Part shown: in pieces, positions 46,673-55,318 of the stretch
Position numbering within the stretch: position 1 is the first letter of the stretch
How the letters are laid out: the number at the start of each line of letters is the position of its first letter
DNA from: Porphyromonas sp. COT-290 OH3588
GTDB lineage: Bacteria > Bacteroidota > Bacteroidia > Bacteroidales > Porphyromonadaceae
DNA: 64,000 bases
Assembly: GCF_000769075.1 (NCBI RefSeq)
Contig: NZ_JRFC01000014.1
Coordinates: 458,296 to 522,295 of the forward strand
Direction of reading: 5' to 3'
Made by a program: the position numbers and the translations under genes
Notes under the pieces: model-generated
Database searches by the model: none
Told to the model about the DNA's origin: nothing
What the model saw: the letters and a program-made list of their open reading frames with translations, nothing else

Positions 46673-47911
46673 ATGAAAAAGAAAATGATTTTCGCAGCAG
46701 CCATGTTTGCTGCACTGTGTCTCAACTCATGTGACAAGAACGATCCGGACACTCCCATAGCAGGAGGTACGGGAAATGTACTGCTACTGACAGCCTTGCC
46801 CAATGCTACGGGCATGGATGGAACAGTCTATATGCAACTCATTGACGAGCCCAAGTTGGGCACGACGATGGCTGTTGACAATAAAAATGGCATAAATGTT
46901 CCCTTTGGCAGTTCTTACCCCATGGTAATAGGTGATGAGGTCTATGTCTTCCCAAGCTATCACATGACTATGGACAAGAATGAACTGATCAAGTATCGCC
47001 GCACAAACAGTGGTTTGCAGAAAGTGGGCAGTATGCCATTGCCTGCCAACAACAGTGCCAACAGCCTCGTCAAGCTGTCTCCGACAAAGGCGTATCTGTC
47101 GCTTGCCGGATTGGGGGTAATCTACATTTTCAATCCCGAGACAATGCAGAAGACGGGAGAGATAGACCTGACATCTTTGGGCATACAGGACAATAATCCC
47201 GACATAGGAATTATGATAGAACGTGACGGATACGTGTTTGCAGGTCTAAGTCAGATGGTGGGAGGCTGGACAAGCCCTAAAGATTACAAACAAGCAGATG
47301 TAGCCGTCATTGACTCGAAGACGGACAAGCTGGTCAAGATGATTTCGGAGAAAGCCAGTGGTTTCTCTCAAGCTACACGTCCCATTGACCCGAAGTCTTT
47401 GTTCATGGATGAAAAAGGGGATATATACATCTCTTGTCTCGGCAATTTCGGAATGGTAGCAGGACATAAGGCTGGCATACTGCGAATCAAAAAGGGCGAA
47501 ACGGATTTTGACCCCACATATCATTGGACGATAACCGGAGCAACTATTGAAAGAGAAGAGAAAACGGCCGGATTTGCGGCTTCTATCTGTTATATAGCCA
47601 GCGGCAAAGCCTACGGATACATTGATGTTCCGGGCTATTACAAGCCTGGCGAAACAGGGCATGCCGCTATCGCAAGCAGAGCCGTTGTATTTGACCTGTA
47701 CAATCAGAAGATGACGAAAATTGAAGGACTGGAATTGTCCAACGGCTATGGTGTATTGGTCTCTAAGTATAAAGACGGCTTGGCCATCTGCAATGCTTCA
47801 GCAACGACCAAAGGAATCTATTATCTCAATCCTCGGACATCTGAGGTCAATCCAACTCCTATGATAACCACTGTAGGAAACCCTATGGCAATAGAATGGA
47901 TTGGCAAGTAA
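46673..47911 (+). CDS. DUF4374 lipoprotein (XusB-like)
   Basis: A 412-residue lipoprotein with lipobox ALCLNSC (lipidated cysteine at 20) and a repetitive beta-propeller-like body: FPSYHMTMDKNELIKYRRTNSGLQKVGSM, KAYLSLAGLGVIYIFNPETMQKTGEIDL, VAVIDSKTDKLVKMI. I assign it to DUF4374. Bacteroides XusB, as I recall it, is a surface lipoprotein of this kind that binds ferric enterobactin next to its TonB receptor. It is the last gene of the cargo operon, before a strong terminator. The PepSY-type third Xus gene is absent here. Confidence 0.8.
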   Translation: MKKKMIFAAAMFAALCLNSCDKNDPDTPIAGGTGNVLLLTALPNATGMDGTVYMQLIDEPKLGTTMAVDNKNGINVPFGSSYPMVIGDEVYVFPSYHMTMDKNELIKYRRTNSGLQKVGSMPLPANNSANSLVKLSPTKAYLSLAGLGVIYIFNPETMQKTGEIDLTSLGIQDNNPDIGIMIERDGYVFAGLSQMVGGWTSPKDYKQADVAVIDSKTDKLVKMISEKASGFSQATRPIDPKSLFMDEKGDIYISCLGNFGMVAGHKAGILRIKKGETDFDPTYHWTITGATIEREEKTAGFAASICYIASGKAYGYIDVPGYYKPGETGHAAIASRAVVFDLYNQKMTKIEGLELSNGYGVLVSKYKDGLAICNASATTKGIYYLNPRTSEVNPTPMITTVGNPMAIEWIGK

Positions 47912-47927
47912 ATCATAGCCTATAACC

Positions 47928-47981
47928 AAGAGGGCGAAGACGGGAGCAGAACCCTCTGCTTTCTTCTTTGCCCTCTTTTTT
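47928..47981 (+). terminator. Terminator of the cargo operon
   Basis: Stem aagagggc (47928-47935) with gccctctt (47970-47977), followed by tttt. An inner gcaga/tctgc pairing extends the structure. It closes the operon 17 nt after the DUF4374 stop. Confidence 0.85.
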
Positions 47982-48125
47982 ATCCTCTAGTTCAAGTTAG
48001 AACCGATACGGATACTACAAATCTCCATCATTTGCCTCTGTATGTGGAGAACCTGCAATCGAACAAAAAGATGAACAATTGAAATACAAAGAGGAAAACG
48101 AGATTATAATGAATAAATTATCAAT

Positions 48126-48732
48126 ATGAAACGACTTATACAAACAACTGCATTTGAACAACTAATTTCAAATGATTTGACAGCAATCCAAATGAGGGCT
48201 GTTTGTGATAGTTTTATCAAGGATGTAATAAAACTAAGCGAAACGGAAAGAAATCCACAATCTTTATTTCGGGCTCTTTGTTACACTCGATTCCATTTAC
48301 AAACAATCTACGAAAAGAGCGGATTAACAACGGAGATGGGGAAAAAATGTATCAGAGCTGCTATACGTCATTGACAAAGAGTTAGAATTATGGTATATGC
48401 GAATGCAAGGAGTTTTATCTTTATCACCTCCGAGTTTGCAATCCAATTCCTTCTGTATCCATTGGACAGGTAAAGCAACCGACTTGGTCGAACTACTCTA
48501 TGCACTCGATACCTGTGACTGTATTAACGATGGTGAAATCGGTATAGAAGAATTGGCAGATACCTTTTCTGAAATCTTTGGTGTAGAAATCAAGAACTGC
48601 TACAACGTCTATATGAACATGAAACGCCGCAAGGATGACAGCCGAACCTACTTTCTTGATGAACTCCGAGAGAAGCTGAACAAGCGTATGGTGGAGAGCG
48701 ACCTGAAAGGCGGCAAGTTCAAGAAACGGTGA
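48126..48732 (+). pseudogene. rteC-like regulator, broken by a single-base frameshift
   Basis: Two adjacent frames together encode an RteC-like protein of about 203 residues. The first (48126-48374) ends ...YEKSGLTTEMGKKCIRAAIRH. The second frame is open upstream of its first ATG and reads GKNVSELLYVIDKELELWYMRMQG into FCIHWTGKATDLVELLYALDTC, the RteC signature domain. Removing one base from the run ggggaaaaaa (48338-48347) joins them into one uninterrupted frame. RteC activates the excision genes of CTnDOT, so loss or slippage here would affect mobility. Sequencing error cannot be excluded. No rteA or rteB is present in the window. Confidence 0.75.
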
Positions 48733-48810
48733 ATCAAAAGGAGGAACTCTCTCCCTCTCATTTGCCGATTACCTTAAGTTTACGGCAATTTTATTTGGAG
48801 AAACAGAGAG

Positions 48811-48885
48811 AATTGAGTATTTTTACATGCAGAATTGAGTAAAATACTCATCACAATTGAGTAAATCCATCATTAGATTTGAGCA
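48811..48885 (+). repeat. Four direct repeats at an exact 22-bp period before the ATPase gene
   Basis: aattgagta occurs at 48811, 48833 and 48855, and a 7-of-9 variant (atttgagca) at 48877, reaching the ATG at 48885. The 22-bp step equals about two helical turns, as expected for operator or iteron-type binding sites on one DNA face. Confidence 0.85.
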
Positions 48886-50096
48886 TGAACTATATTCGCA
48901 AACAATATCACACGCTGAAAGCACGCATTCAGGAGCCAAGGCGTTTTATGCAAGTATTGGCAGGTCCGAGACAAGTAGGCAAATCTACTCTCGTAGGGCA
49001 GGTGCTGCAGGACGTACCTATTCCATATTCGGTAGAAGTAGCAGATGCCGTCGATCCGAAAGACAGCGACTGGATACGCCGAGTGTGGGAAGGAGCACGA
49101 ACCACCATGACACTCCGTGGAGAGGCTGAACGCCTGCTTGTGATTGATGAAATCCAGAAGATTGACAATTGGAGCGAGGTGGTCAAGAGAGAATGGGACG
49201 AGGACACGCGCAAGCATGTCAATCTGAAGGTGGTACTGCTGGGCAGCAGCCGTCTGTTGCTCAAGAGAGGACTTACGGAGTCGTTGGCAGGGCGTTTTGA
49301 ACTTATTCGCCTCGGGCATTGGAGCTATCAGGAGATGCACGACGCTTTCGGAGTGACACTCGACGAGTACATCTACTTTGGCGGCTATCCCGGTGCAGCC
49401 CACATGATTGGTGACGAAAAGCGTTGGCGTAAGTATATCAAGGATTCGTTGGTGGCTCCCGCCATCGAAAAGGATGTACTGATGACCTCCAACATCTACA
49501 AGCCTGCCCTTATGAAACAATTGTTTGAGTTAGGGTGCGGTTATTCTGCCGAAATACTTTCTCTGACAAAACTGATGGGACAACTGCAGGATGCCGGCAA
49601 CGTGACTACGTTGGCTTCGTATTTGGAGATACTCGACCAGTGTGCATTGCTGACGGGATTGCAAAAGTATGCCAATGATGAGGCCCGAAAGCGTGGCTCC
49701 ATTCCCAAATACCAAGTGTACAACAACGCCTTGCTGACGGCATATAAAGGCAGGTCGTTCCTTATGGACAGAACGGACACGACGCTTTGGGGGCGATGGG
49801 TGGAGAGTGCGGTAGGTGCTCATTTGCTGGGCATGGCAGAGGAGGCAGACTATCAAGTGTATTACTGGCGAGAGCCTGCAAGGAACAAGGCAGATAAGGA
49901 CAAAGAGGTGGATTTCATCATCGTAAACGATGGTGAGGTGACAGCTATTGAGGTGAAAAGCGGTCGTCGCGGGATGAACTCAGGTCTTCCTGTCTTTGTG
50001 GAGGCATTCCATCCCAAGAAATCTTTTGTCGTGGGCTCGGGAGGCGTTTCGTTGGAAGACTTTCTGAGGTGTGACATAGAGGTATTGTTGGGATGA
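48885..50096 (+). CDS. AAA ATPase with DUF4143 domain
   Basis: A 403-residue cytoplasmic ATPase: Walker A LAGPRQVGKSTLV (about 26-38), Walker B LLVIDEIQKI, sensor LLGSSRLLL, then DUF4143 with GGYPGAAHMIGDEKRWRKYIKDS and a C-terminal nuclease-like fold region KDKEVDFIIVNDGEVTAIEVKSG. Family proteins are widespread in Bacteroidetes and archaea, with poorly known roles; the IEVK motif resembles restriction-endonuclease-like domains. The ATG at 48885 is preferred over the TTG two codons earlier. It stands alone between rteC and the mob region, with a repeat array upstream and a hairpin terminator after it. Confidence 0.88.
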   Translation: MNYIRKQYHTLKARIQEPRRFMQVLAGPRQVGKSTLVGQVLQDVPIPYSVEVADAVDPKDSDWIRRVWEGARTTMTLRGEAERLLVIDEIQKIDNWSEVVKREWDEDTRKHVNLKVVLLGSSRLLLKRGLTESLAGRFELIRLGHWSYQEMHDAFGVTLDEYIYFGGYPGAAHMIGDEKRWRKYIKDSLVAPAIEKDVLMTSNIYKPALMKQLFELGCGYSAEILSLTKLMGQLQDAGNVTTLASYLEILDQCALLTGLQKYANDEARKRGSIPKYQVYNNALLTAYKGRSFLMDRTDTTLWGRWVESAVGAHLLGMAEEADYQVYYWREPARNKADKDKEVDFIIVNDGEVTAIEVKSGRRGMNSGLPVFVEAFHPKKSFVVGSGGVSLEDFLRCDIEVLLG

Positions 50097-50222
50097 TGTT
50101 ATACTTCTCTGCAGGATATAACTAAAAGACAATAAGCCTCTCAGGCGCGTCGAAAGACAGCATACTTGAGGGGCGTTCTTCATTTATAAGGGAGCCGAAA
50201 TGAAGAGAACACAAGATGCAGT

Positions 50223-50268
50223 AAATCAAAAGGGAGGTATTCCGGTTTCGGAGTACCTCCCTTGATTT
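50223..50268. terminator. Hairpin between the ATPase gene and the zinc-finger gene
   Basis: aaatcaaaagggaggta (50223-50239) pairs with tacctcccttgattt (50254-50268) apart from a 2-nt bulge. The AT-rich flanks make it usable in both directions between convergent genes. Confidence 0.7.
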
Positions 50269-50359
50269 AGTTTCTGCAACTATTGGTCGCAGAAACTCTT
50301 CGTGTCTCGCAAAAGAAGATTAGAAAAATCCAACCCTTAGTTGGAGAATTTGCATCCTC

Positions 50360-50803
50360 TTACCGAAAAGCCCTGATAACTCTGTAGACAGCCCACAGGC
50401 AGGTGAAAGGTGCGGTGAAAACTCCTATGACGACAAAGAGGAGCAGTTTGATAATATAGTAAACAATCCACTGTCCATTTGTCCCCGCAACCATCTTATA
50501 GGGAATAAACTTCTCCACGAAGAGATAGCCCGACCATATCGCCATCAGCACATATCCGGACATCCATCTCATATCCTCAAAGCCTTTGGTCGCCAAGAAG
50601 TTCCACTTGAAACCTATGACAAACAAGGCGATGAGAAACAACATACAGAAGATACTTCGCCAAATCTCGCTGCGTTTTCTATTCTGAAAACAAGGTGTAC
50701 AGAGTATCGGCTGATACTTTCCCGCACATTCGGAGCACAGCCCTTTCCCGCAATCGGAACACTGGGCTACCGCCGGTTCTTGGGTATGATTAAAACAATT
50801 CAT
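50360..50803 (-). CDS. B-box-like zinc-finger membrane protein
   Basis: A 147-residue protein with an N-terminal cysteine/histidine cluster, CFNHTQEPAVAQCSDCGKGLC then SECAGKYQPILCTPC (Cys 3, 15, 18, 23, 26, 35, 38; His 6), of B-box type, followed by three hydrophobic segments (about 47-65, 76-95, 111-135). An ATG 8 codons upstream (50827) is possible, but MNCFNHTQ is the family start. Last gene of the minus-strand mob unit, 64 nt after mobC. Found in many Bacteroidetes; function unknown, perhaps a membrane sensor. Confidence 0.7.
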   Translation of the reverse strand: MNCFNHTQEPAVAQCSDCGKGLCSECAGKYQPILCTPCFQNRKRSEIWRSIFCMLFLIALFVIGFKWNFLATKGFEDMRWMSGYVLMAIWSGYLFVEKFIPYKMVAGTNGQWIVYYIIKLLLFVVIGVFTAPFTCLWAVYRVIRAFR

Positions 50804-50867
50804 AGTGTCATCATTTTGTGTGTTCAAAAGTACGAAAATCCAGCCTTAGAGCCAAGAAAAACAGCCA

Positions 50868-52880
50868 TTATTTCTTGGTATTGAGTAGTTTGGAGAGTTC
50901 CGGGTCGTCGGAAATCCGTTGCAACTCCCGTTCCACGATTTCCCGCACCTCCGTCTTTACCCGTTCATAATTCGCCTTGATTTCCTGCTCCATCATATCC
51001 TCTCCGTTTTCATCCGTGAAATCCGTCAGAATAGGTATCGGTCGGTAAGCAGCTGTTTCCTTTGCCACCTTTGCATTGTCCACCACAATCTCACAGTGGA
51101 ATATCTTCTGTTCGATACGTTCGGAGAAGTTGTCAGCGACCGCTCCCACGAACATTCCCTGCGTGAGCGTGGAAATCTTGCTCTGTGGAATCAGGCTGTC
51201 CATCTGCGTGGAGATGGAGGTCGTTTTGTCGCTTCGGGTGATGCTCATGCTCTGCCGCTTTTGAAGCACCTTCCCGAAACGCTCTGATAATGTCTTTGCC
51301 GTTTCGCCAACCACCTGACCGGAGAAAATGTTTCCGACGGTATTCATCACCACAGCCGCTTCCTTGTCCCCATAATCCCGCTTCAATTGCGAGAAGTCCT
51401 GAAAGCCCAAGCATACCGCCACCTTGTTGCTTCGCGCGGTGGCAATCAGATTGTCAAGCCCTTTGAAGTATATGGTAGGCAGCTCGTCAATGAGCACAGA
51501 ACTTTTCAGCATTCCTTTCTTATTGATGAGCTTGACGATACGCGAATTATACAATCCCAATGCTGCTCCGTAGATATTCTGCCTGTCGGGGTTATTCCCT
51601 ACACACAGGATTTTAGGCTCTTGGGGATTATTGATGTCCAGCGTGAAATCATCGCCCGTCATAATCCAATAGAGCTGCGGACTGATCATCCTCGATAAGG
51701 GAATCTTGGCGGAAGCTATCTGCCCCTGCAACTGGTCAGCCGCCCCTCCGAGCCAAGCATCCATAAAGGGAGAAAGGTAATTCTCCAATTCGGGGTAAGA
51801 GGTCAGGATGGGAAATATATCCTCGTATTTACGGCAGAGAAACTCAATGGCGTGGGGAAAGGTACAGTATTTCCCTCCTTCGAAAATGCGGAGATACCAA
51901 ATGATGGCGGCAAAAAGGACGATGGGCGATTCCACGAAGAAATCACCCTGCTTCTGTACCCATGTTTTGTTGAGGTTGAGCATAATCGTATAAGCCGATT
52001 CGTAGGCATCCGATATATCGCTCATGAAATCGGGGTGTATCGGATTGCAGCGGTGCGATCGACGAGGGTCGTCGAAGTTGATCACGTAAAACTTCGGCTT
52101 GACTTTATACCCTTCCGAATGATGCAGCAGATGGTTGTAAACAATCGTGGAGAGGTCGGGATACTTGAAGTCATAGCAGTAGATGGCAAAACCTTTTTCG
52201 ATTTGCTGCTTGATGAAATTATTGATGATGGCATAGGACTTACCGCTGCCCGGCGTTCCCAAGACGGAGACCGCACGGAAAGGATTGACCACGTTTATCC
52301 AGCCCTTGTTCCATTTCTTGCGATAATAGAAACGGGTCGGAAGATTGACCGAATACTCGTTTTCCAAGAGCCTTGTCTCTTGCATAAAGGATTCGTTCTC
52401 CTGATTGAAGACATCCTCCATCAGGTTGTTTTTCAAGAGGCGGCTCATGTAGAGTCCCGCCATCAGCAGACATACATACCCTATGGTTATCGTAAAGGTG
52501 TAGAGAGCCGCATTGGCTTCAATGGGAAAAGGCAAGGCGAGTATCCACCAATTGAGGAAGAAAAAGACAAAACCGATGCCCATGAACACTCCTATTTTAG
52601 ACCAAGTGATGTGTTCCTCTTTAACGCCCTCTGTTCCTAAACAGGAAAGCCCCATCAGTACCAGCACAAAGAGCTTGGTATAAAGCATATTTCCGAACAA
52701 CCCCGCCGTCCGGTGGAAGTTCATCAGTATCCTGTCCACCACACCGATATTCAGACCCCATAATTTGATGGCTTCGTAACAATACCAATAGAGGTGGGCA
52801 ACCACCAATATAATACTCACGGCACGCAGAAAATCCATAATTTTCGCCAATGCCCTCAAATCGTCTTCTTGTTGTGACAT
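50868..52880 (-). CDS. mobC: Type IV coupling protein MobC (TraG/VirD4-like)
   Basis: A 670-residue inner-membrane ATPase that brings the relaxase-DNA complex to the mating channel. Four N-terminal hydrophobic segments (about 15-140), then Walker A GTPGSGKSYAI (about 208), KFYVINFDDPRRSHRCNPI, and Walker B SSVLIDELPTIYF (about 458), with the VAVCLGFQDFSQLKRDYG segment after it. The start MSQQEDDLRALAKIMDFL is chosen because the in-frame extension upstream overlaps mobB in another frame and reads as non-protein. It lies 16 nt after mobB. Confidence 0.93.
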   Translation of the reverse strand: MSQQEDDLRALAKIMDFLRAVSIILVVAHLYWYCYEAIKLWGLNIGVVDRILMNFHRTAGLFGNMLYTKLFVLVLMGLSCLGTEGVKEEHITWSKIGVFMGIGFVFFFLNWWILALPFPIEANAALYTFTITIGYVCLLMAGLYMSRLLKNNLMEDVFNQENESFMQETRLLENEYSVNLPTRFYYRKKWNKGWINVVNPFRAVSVLGTPGSGKSYAIINNFIKQQIEKGFAIYCYDFKYPDLSTIVYNHLLHHSEGYKVKPKFYVINFDDPRRSHRCNPIHPDFMSDISDAYESAYTIMLNLNKTWVQKQGDFFVESPIVLFAAIIWYLRIFEGGKYCTFPHAIEFLCRKYEDIFPILTSYPELENYLSPFMDAWLGGAADQLQGQIASAKIPLSRMISPQLYWIMTGDDFTLDINNPQEPKILCVGNNPDRQNIYGAALGLYNSRIVKLINKKGMLKSSVLIDELPTIYFKGLDNLIATARSNKVAVCLGFQDFSQLKRDYGDKEAAVVMNTVGNIFSGQVVGETAKTLSERFGKVLQKRQSMSITRSDKTTSISTQMDSLIPQSKISTLTQGMFVGAVADNFSERIEQKIFHCEIVVDNAKVAKETAAYRPIPILTDFTDENGEDMMEQEIKANYERVKTEVREIVERELQRISDDPELSKLLNTKK

Positions 52881-52896
52881 AATCTTTCTGTTTTTT

Positions 52897-54126
52897 TTAG
52901 AGTTTACGTTGTTTTCTTTTCTTACGCTGCATCCGTCTGCGGAACAGCTCTTCCTCCCAATCCGTACCATGGGTTTCCAAGGGCAAATCGAGCAAACCGC
53001 CCAAGACGGAATCTCCGTCCGAAGTCTGAGTTTGGGAAATACTGCCTTTCTCACTCTGCTGTATTGGAGCAGACAGTTCGGGATGCGGGCGGTCGAACCA
53101 CTCGGCAACGGCGTTTGCCGAAAGTTCCTTGCCCAATCGTGAGCCATTGACCACACAGCCGTTGTTATGGTCTATGAAGGTGATGCCATAGAGCCGCCCT
53201 TCGTCGTTCTCACGAAAGAGGACATCAATCCCCTTGTGATAGAGATTATCCCTGAAATCCACTCTTGTGGCAGAATGCCTCAATGCTCCGGCTACGACCG
53301 CTTTGGTCTTGGGAGCAAGATGTTTTTCTTTCACTTTCTCCTTTGAAGCCTTGAACCTGTTTTGTAGGGCTTCATATCCGACAGCTTTCCCGAAAAGAGA
53401 AGCCTTGAAAGGATTCCCCACCTTTTTACCTTTATCATCGGTAGCAAAATAGACCAATCCATTATAGGGCTTTCCATATATTTCTCCCTTCACCTCTTCC
53501 ACGCATATATTATAGGTGGAGAGCAAGGCTCTGTATTCTTTGAAGCTCGGACAATGATAGAACTTCGCTGCAGGTTTGATAACCGAAGCCAGTTGTTTTT
53601 TGAGATTTCCCTCTTCAGGACGGACTCTTTGCAGTCGAAAAGTCTCTTTTGCCCGTTGCCTTTCGGCAGGCAGCAAGCCATATTTCTGCTCTATCTCTCG
53701 GGTGATATGCTTACTCTTGTAGAAGTTGTTGCCATCGTTAATCTTCTTCCCTTGTTCATCAACGGCTAAGGTGACAATATGCAAATGATGTCTGTCTATG
53801 TCCTCGTGTTTATACACGACAAAGGGCTGGTTGCCGTAGCCCATCTTTTCGATATACTCCTGTGCGATGGCAGAGAACTGCTCATCAGAGAGTTTATCAT
53901 CAGGATGCGGGTTCAGGGAAATATGAATAATGGGCTTCTTCGTGCGAACTTGGCTCGGCATATATGCCAGAAAGTCCTGAAAACAAGCAGCAATATCGTG
54001 TGTGCCATCGGCAGAACAAAACACTTTGTTGGTCTCCAAAATCTTCGCGACACTCTCGTTTACCTTTTCTCCATTGTATGCTAACGCCCCGAAAAGGGAA
54101 CTCCCGTAGCTTATTTTTGCGACCAT
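52897..54126 (-). CDS. mobB: Relaxase MobB
   Basis: A 409-residue MOBP-type relaxase that nicks oriT and leads the transferred strand. It has the N-terminal MVAKISYGSSLFGALAYNGEKV, PIIHISLNPHPDD (about 65-77) and the histidine triad region HEDIDRHHLHIVTLAVD (H107, H113, H114, H116), which binds the metal. The nucleophile is probably the tyrosine near residue 17, not certain from sequence alone. The C-terminal 150 residues carry a less conserved tail ending in RRMQRKKRKQRKL. It overlaps mobA by 16 nt and precedes mobC. Confidence 0.93.
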   Translation of the reverse strand: MVAKISYGSSLFGALAYNGEKVNESVAKILETNKVFCSADGTHDIAACFQDFLAYMPSQVRTKKPIIHISLNPHPDDKLSDEQFSAIAQEYIEKMGYGNQPFVVYKHEDIDRHHLHIVTLAVDEQGKKINDGNNFYKSKHITREIEQKYGLLPAERQRAKETFRLQRVRPEEGNLKKQLASVIKPAAKFYHCPSFKEYRALLSTYNICVEEVKGEIYGKPYNGLVYFATDDKGKKVGNPFKASLFGKAVGYEALQNRFKASKEKVKEKHLAPKTKAVVAGALRHSATRVDFRDNLYHKGIDVLFRENDEGRLYGITFIDHNNGCVVNGSRLGKELSANAVAEWFDRPHPELSAPIQQSEKGSISQTQTSDGDSVLGGLLDLPLETHGTDWEEELFRRRMQRKKRKQRKL

Positions 54127-54524
54127 TTCTCCTGAAATTCACGGGTGAGTTGTACGATTTCGCCTCCGATAGTTGCCAATTCAAGTGTCAGTTTTTCCAG
54201 TTGGGCAAGCATGGCGTAGGCTTTTTTCTCGGTGAAATTGCTTTTTAAGGCGACCACTACTTGGTTGTAATTGACCCCTACGCTGCGAAACTGCCCGTAC
54301 AAAGTCGTCAATTTTTGATAGTAGTCGAGCAGCGAACGGTCTACTTTTATGACACGGAAAGTCTTGTCAAAGACCCTCGCCTTGATGAAAGCCGACTGAC
54401 TTTGTACGCCCGCCGTTTCTTTCATGAAGAGAAACTCGGCAAATTCCATCGCGGTAAAGTTTACCGAGACTCGTTTCTCGGTCTTCTCTTTGGAGCTTAT
54501 GCCCCGCATTTTCTTTTGTTTCAT
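54111..54524 (-). CDS. mobA: Mobilisation accessory protein MobA
   Basis: A 137-residue basic protein, MKQKKMRGISSKEKTEKRVSVNFTAMEFAEFLFMKETAGVQSQSAFIKARVF, of ribbon-helix-helix-like relaxosome accessory type, followed by a helical segment YGQFRSVGVNYNQVVVALKSN shared with MobA/BmgA-like proteins. It should bind near oriT and help MobB load. First gene of the mob unit, with the element leader motif just upstream. Confidence 0.88.
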   Translation of the reverse strand: MKQKKMRGISSKEKTEKRVSVNFTAMEFAEFLFMKETAGVQSQSAFIKARVFDKTFRVIKVDRSLLDYYQKLTTLYGQFRSVGVNYNQVVVALKSNFTEKKAYAMLAQLEKLTLELATIGGEIVQLTREFQEKWSQK

Positions 54525-54527
54525 TTT

Positions 54528-54545
54528 CTACTTTGGATTTTAGTG
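54528..54545 (-). promoter_or_regulatory. Element leader motif before mobA
   Basis: Minus strand reads cactaaaatccaaagtag, ending 3 nt before the mobA ATG. Confidence 0.6.
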
Positions 54546-54785
54546 TTTCACGGCATCACCGGCATTCGAGACAAGGCATTCTCCCTTCCAAGAAAAAACG
54601 ACTTCGGAGTTTTTTCAGCCCTCTGCAAGAGCAAGGGTTTTATGCTGCAAAAACGGAGTCGTGCTGCATAAAACATACCTTGCTATTTGCTCCGACGCAA
54701 ATAAATCCGTCCGCGAAGGACGGAAGTCGAGTATCTCAAAAAAGAACGCTTTATGTCTCGAAGACTTCGGCTTACCACTTGGGTG

Positions 54786-54793
54786 CAAAGTTA
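54786..54793 (-). promoter_or_regulatory. -7 box upstream of mobABC
   Basis: Minus strand reads TAACTTTG (TAnnTTTG) 262 nt before mobA, with no clear -33 element. A long leader would follow. Confidence 0.4.
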
Positions 54794-54829
54794 CTAAGCG
54801 TTGTGTCTAAACCACTTACCTCTCACGGA

Positions 54830-54868
54830 GCCACAAATACGCAAATCGACGCCACAAGTACGCAGTTA
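54830..54868. repeat. Dispersed 22-bp repeat, tandem pair
   Basis: A perfect copy at 54847-54868 (ending gccacaagtacgcagtta) is preceded 21 bp earlier by a degenerate unit gccacaaatacgcaaa (54830-54845). Located between mobA and traA. Confidence 0.9.
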
Positions 54869-55318
54869 GCAAAAAGGGTAGAAAAGAGGCTTTGAGGGCA
54901 TCTATATTTGCTCCGTCGAACAGGGGCAGGTTGGTGGACATACCTGCCTATCCAAGTCTAAAAACCTGTCCGCATCCATTTGAACAGACAATCAAGGAAA
55001 TGGGAACTGGAATGAGAATATCTACAAGTTATTGCACCCATGTACCCTTATACCCTTGTGCAAGGGTACAAGCGTGGAAGTATGGATGGGTGGACGTGTG
55101 CAAGTATGCCTCCCGTCATATAGCTCCACCCTTATACAAGGAGGGACATATCCCCCAAAGTGGGTCTATGTTCTCTTATCGGAATACCTTATCGTATGCC
55201 TGTCCGGAGATTTATTCCCTCACGGACTCATTTCCATATCTGCCTTTTCAAGGAAACAAGCCAAGGTGTGCATACGCCTTTCCTCACATATATGTAGAAC
55301 CATTAAACAGAAAATGAA

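Larger units (their letters stand above)
54525..55318. other. Divergent region between mob and tra genes, candidate oriT
   Basis: About 800 bp without a convincing gene. It holds several inverted repeats: ggcaggt/acctgcc (54925-54931, 54942-54948), tgtaccctt/aagggtaca (55041-55049, 55062-55070) and, sharing the same right arm, taccctt/aagggta (55051-55057, 55062-55068), giving alternative hairpins. It also holds the dispersed 22-bp repeat (54847-54868) and a minus-strand -7 box. In related elements oriT lies upstream of the mob genes, so this is the best place for it; the nick site cannot be named. Confidence 0.5.

Noticed and set aside
54892-55317. 141-codon plus-strand frame before traA
   Set aside because: It crosses all the inverted repeats of the candidate oriT, has no family resemblance and an odd Tyr/Pro/Cys-rich composition.
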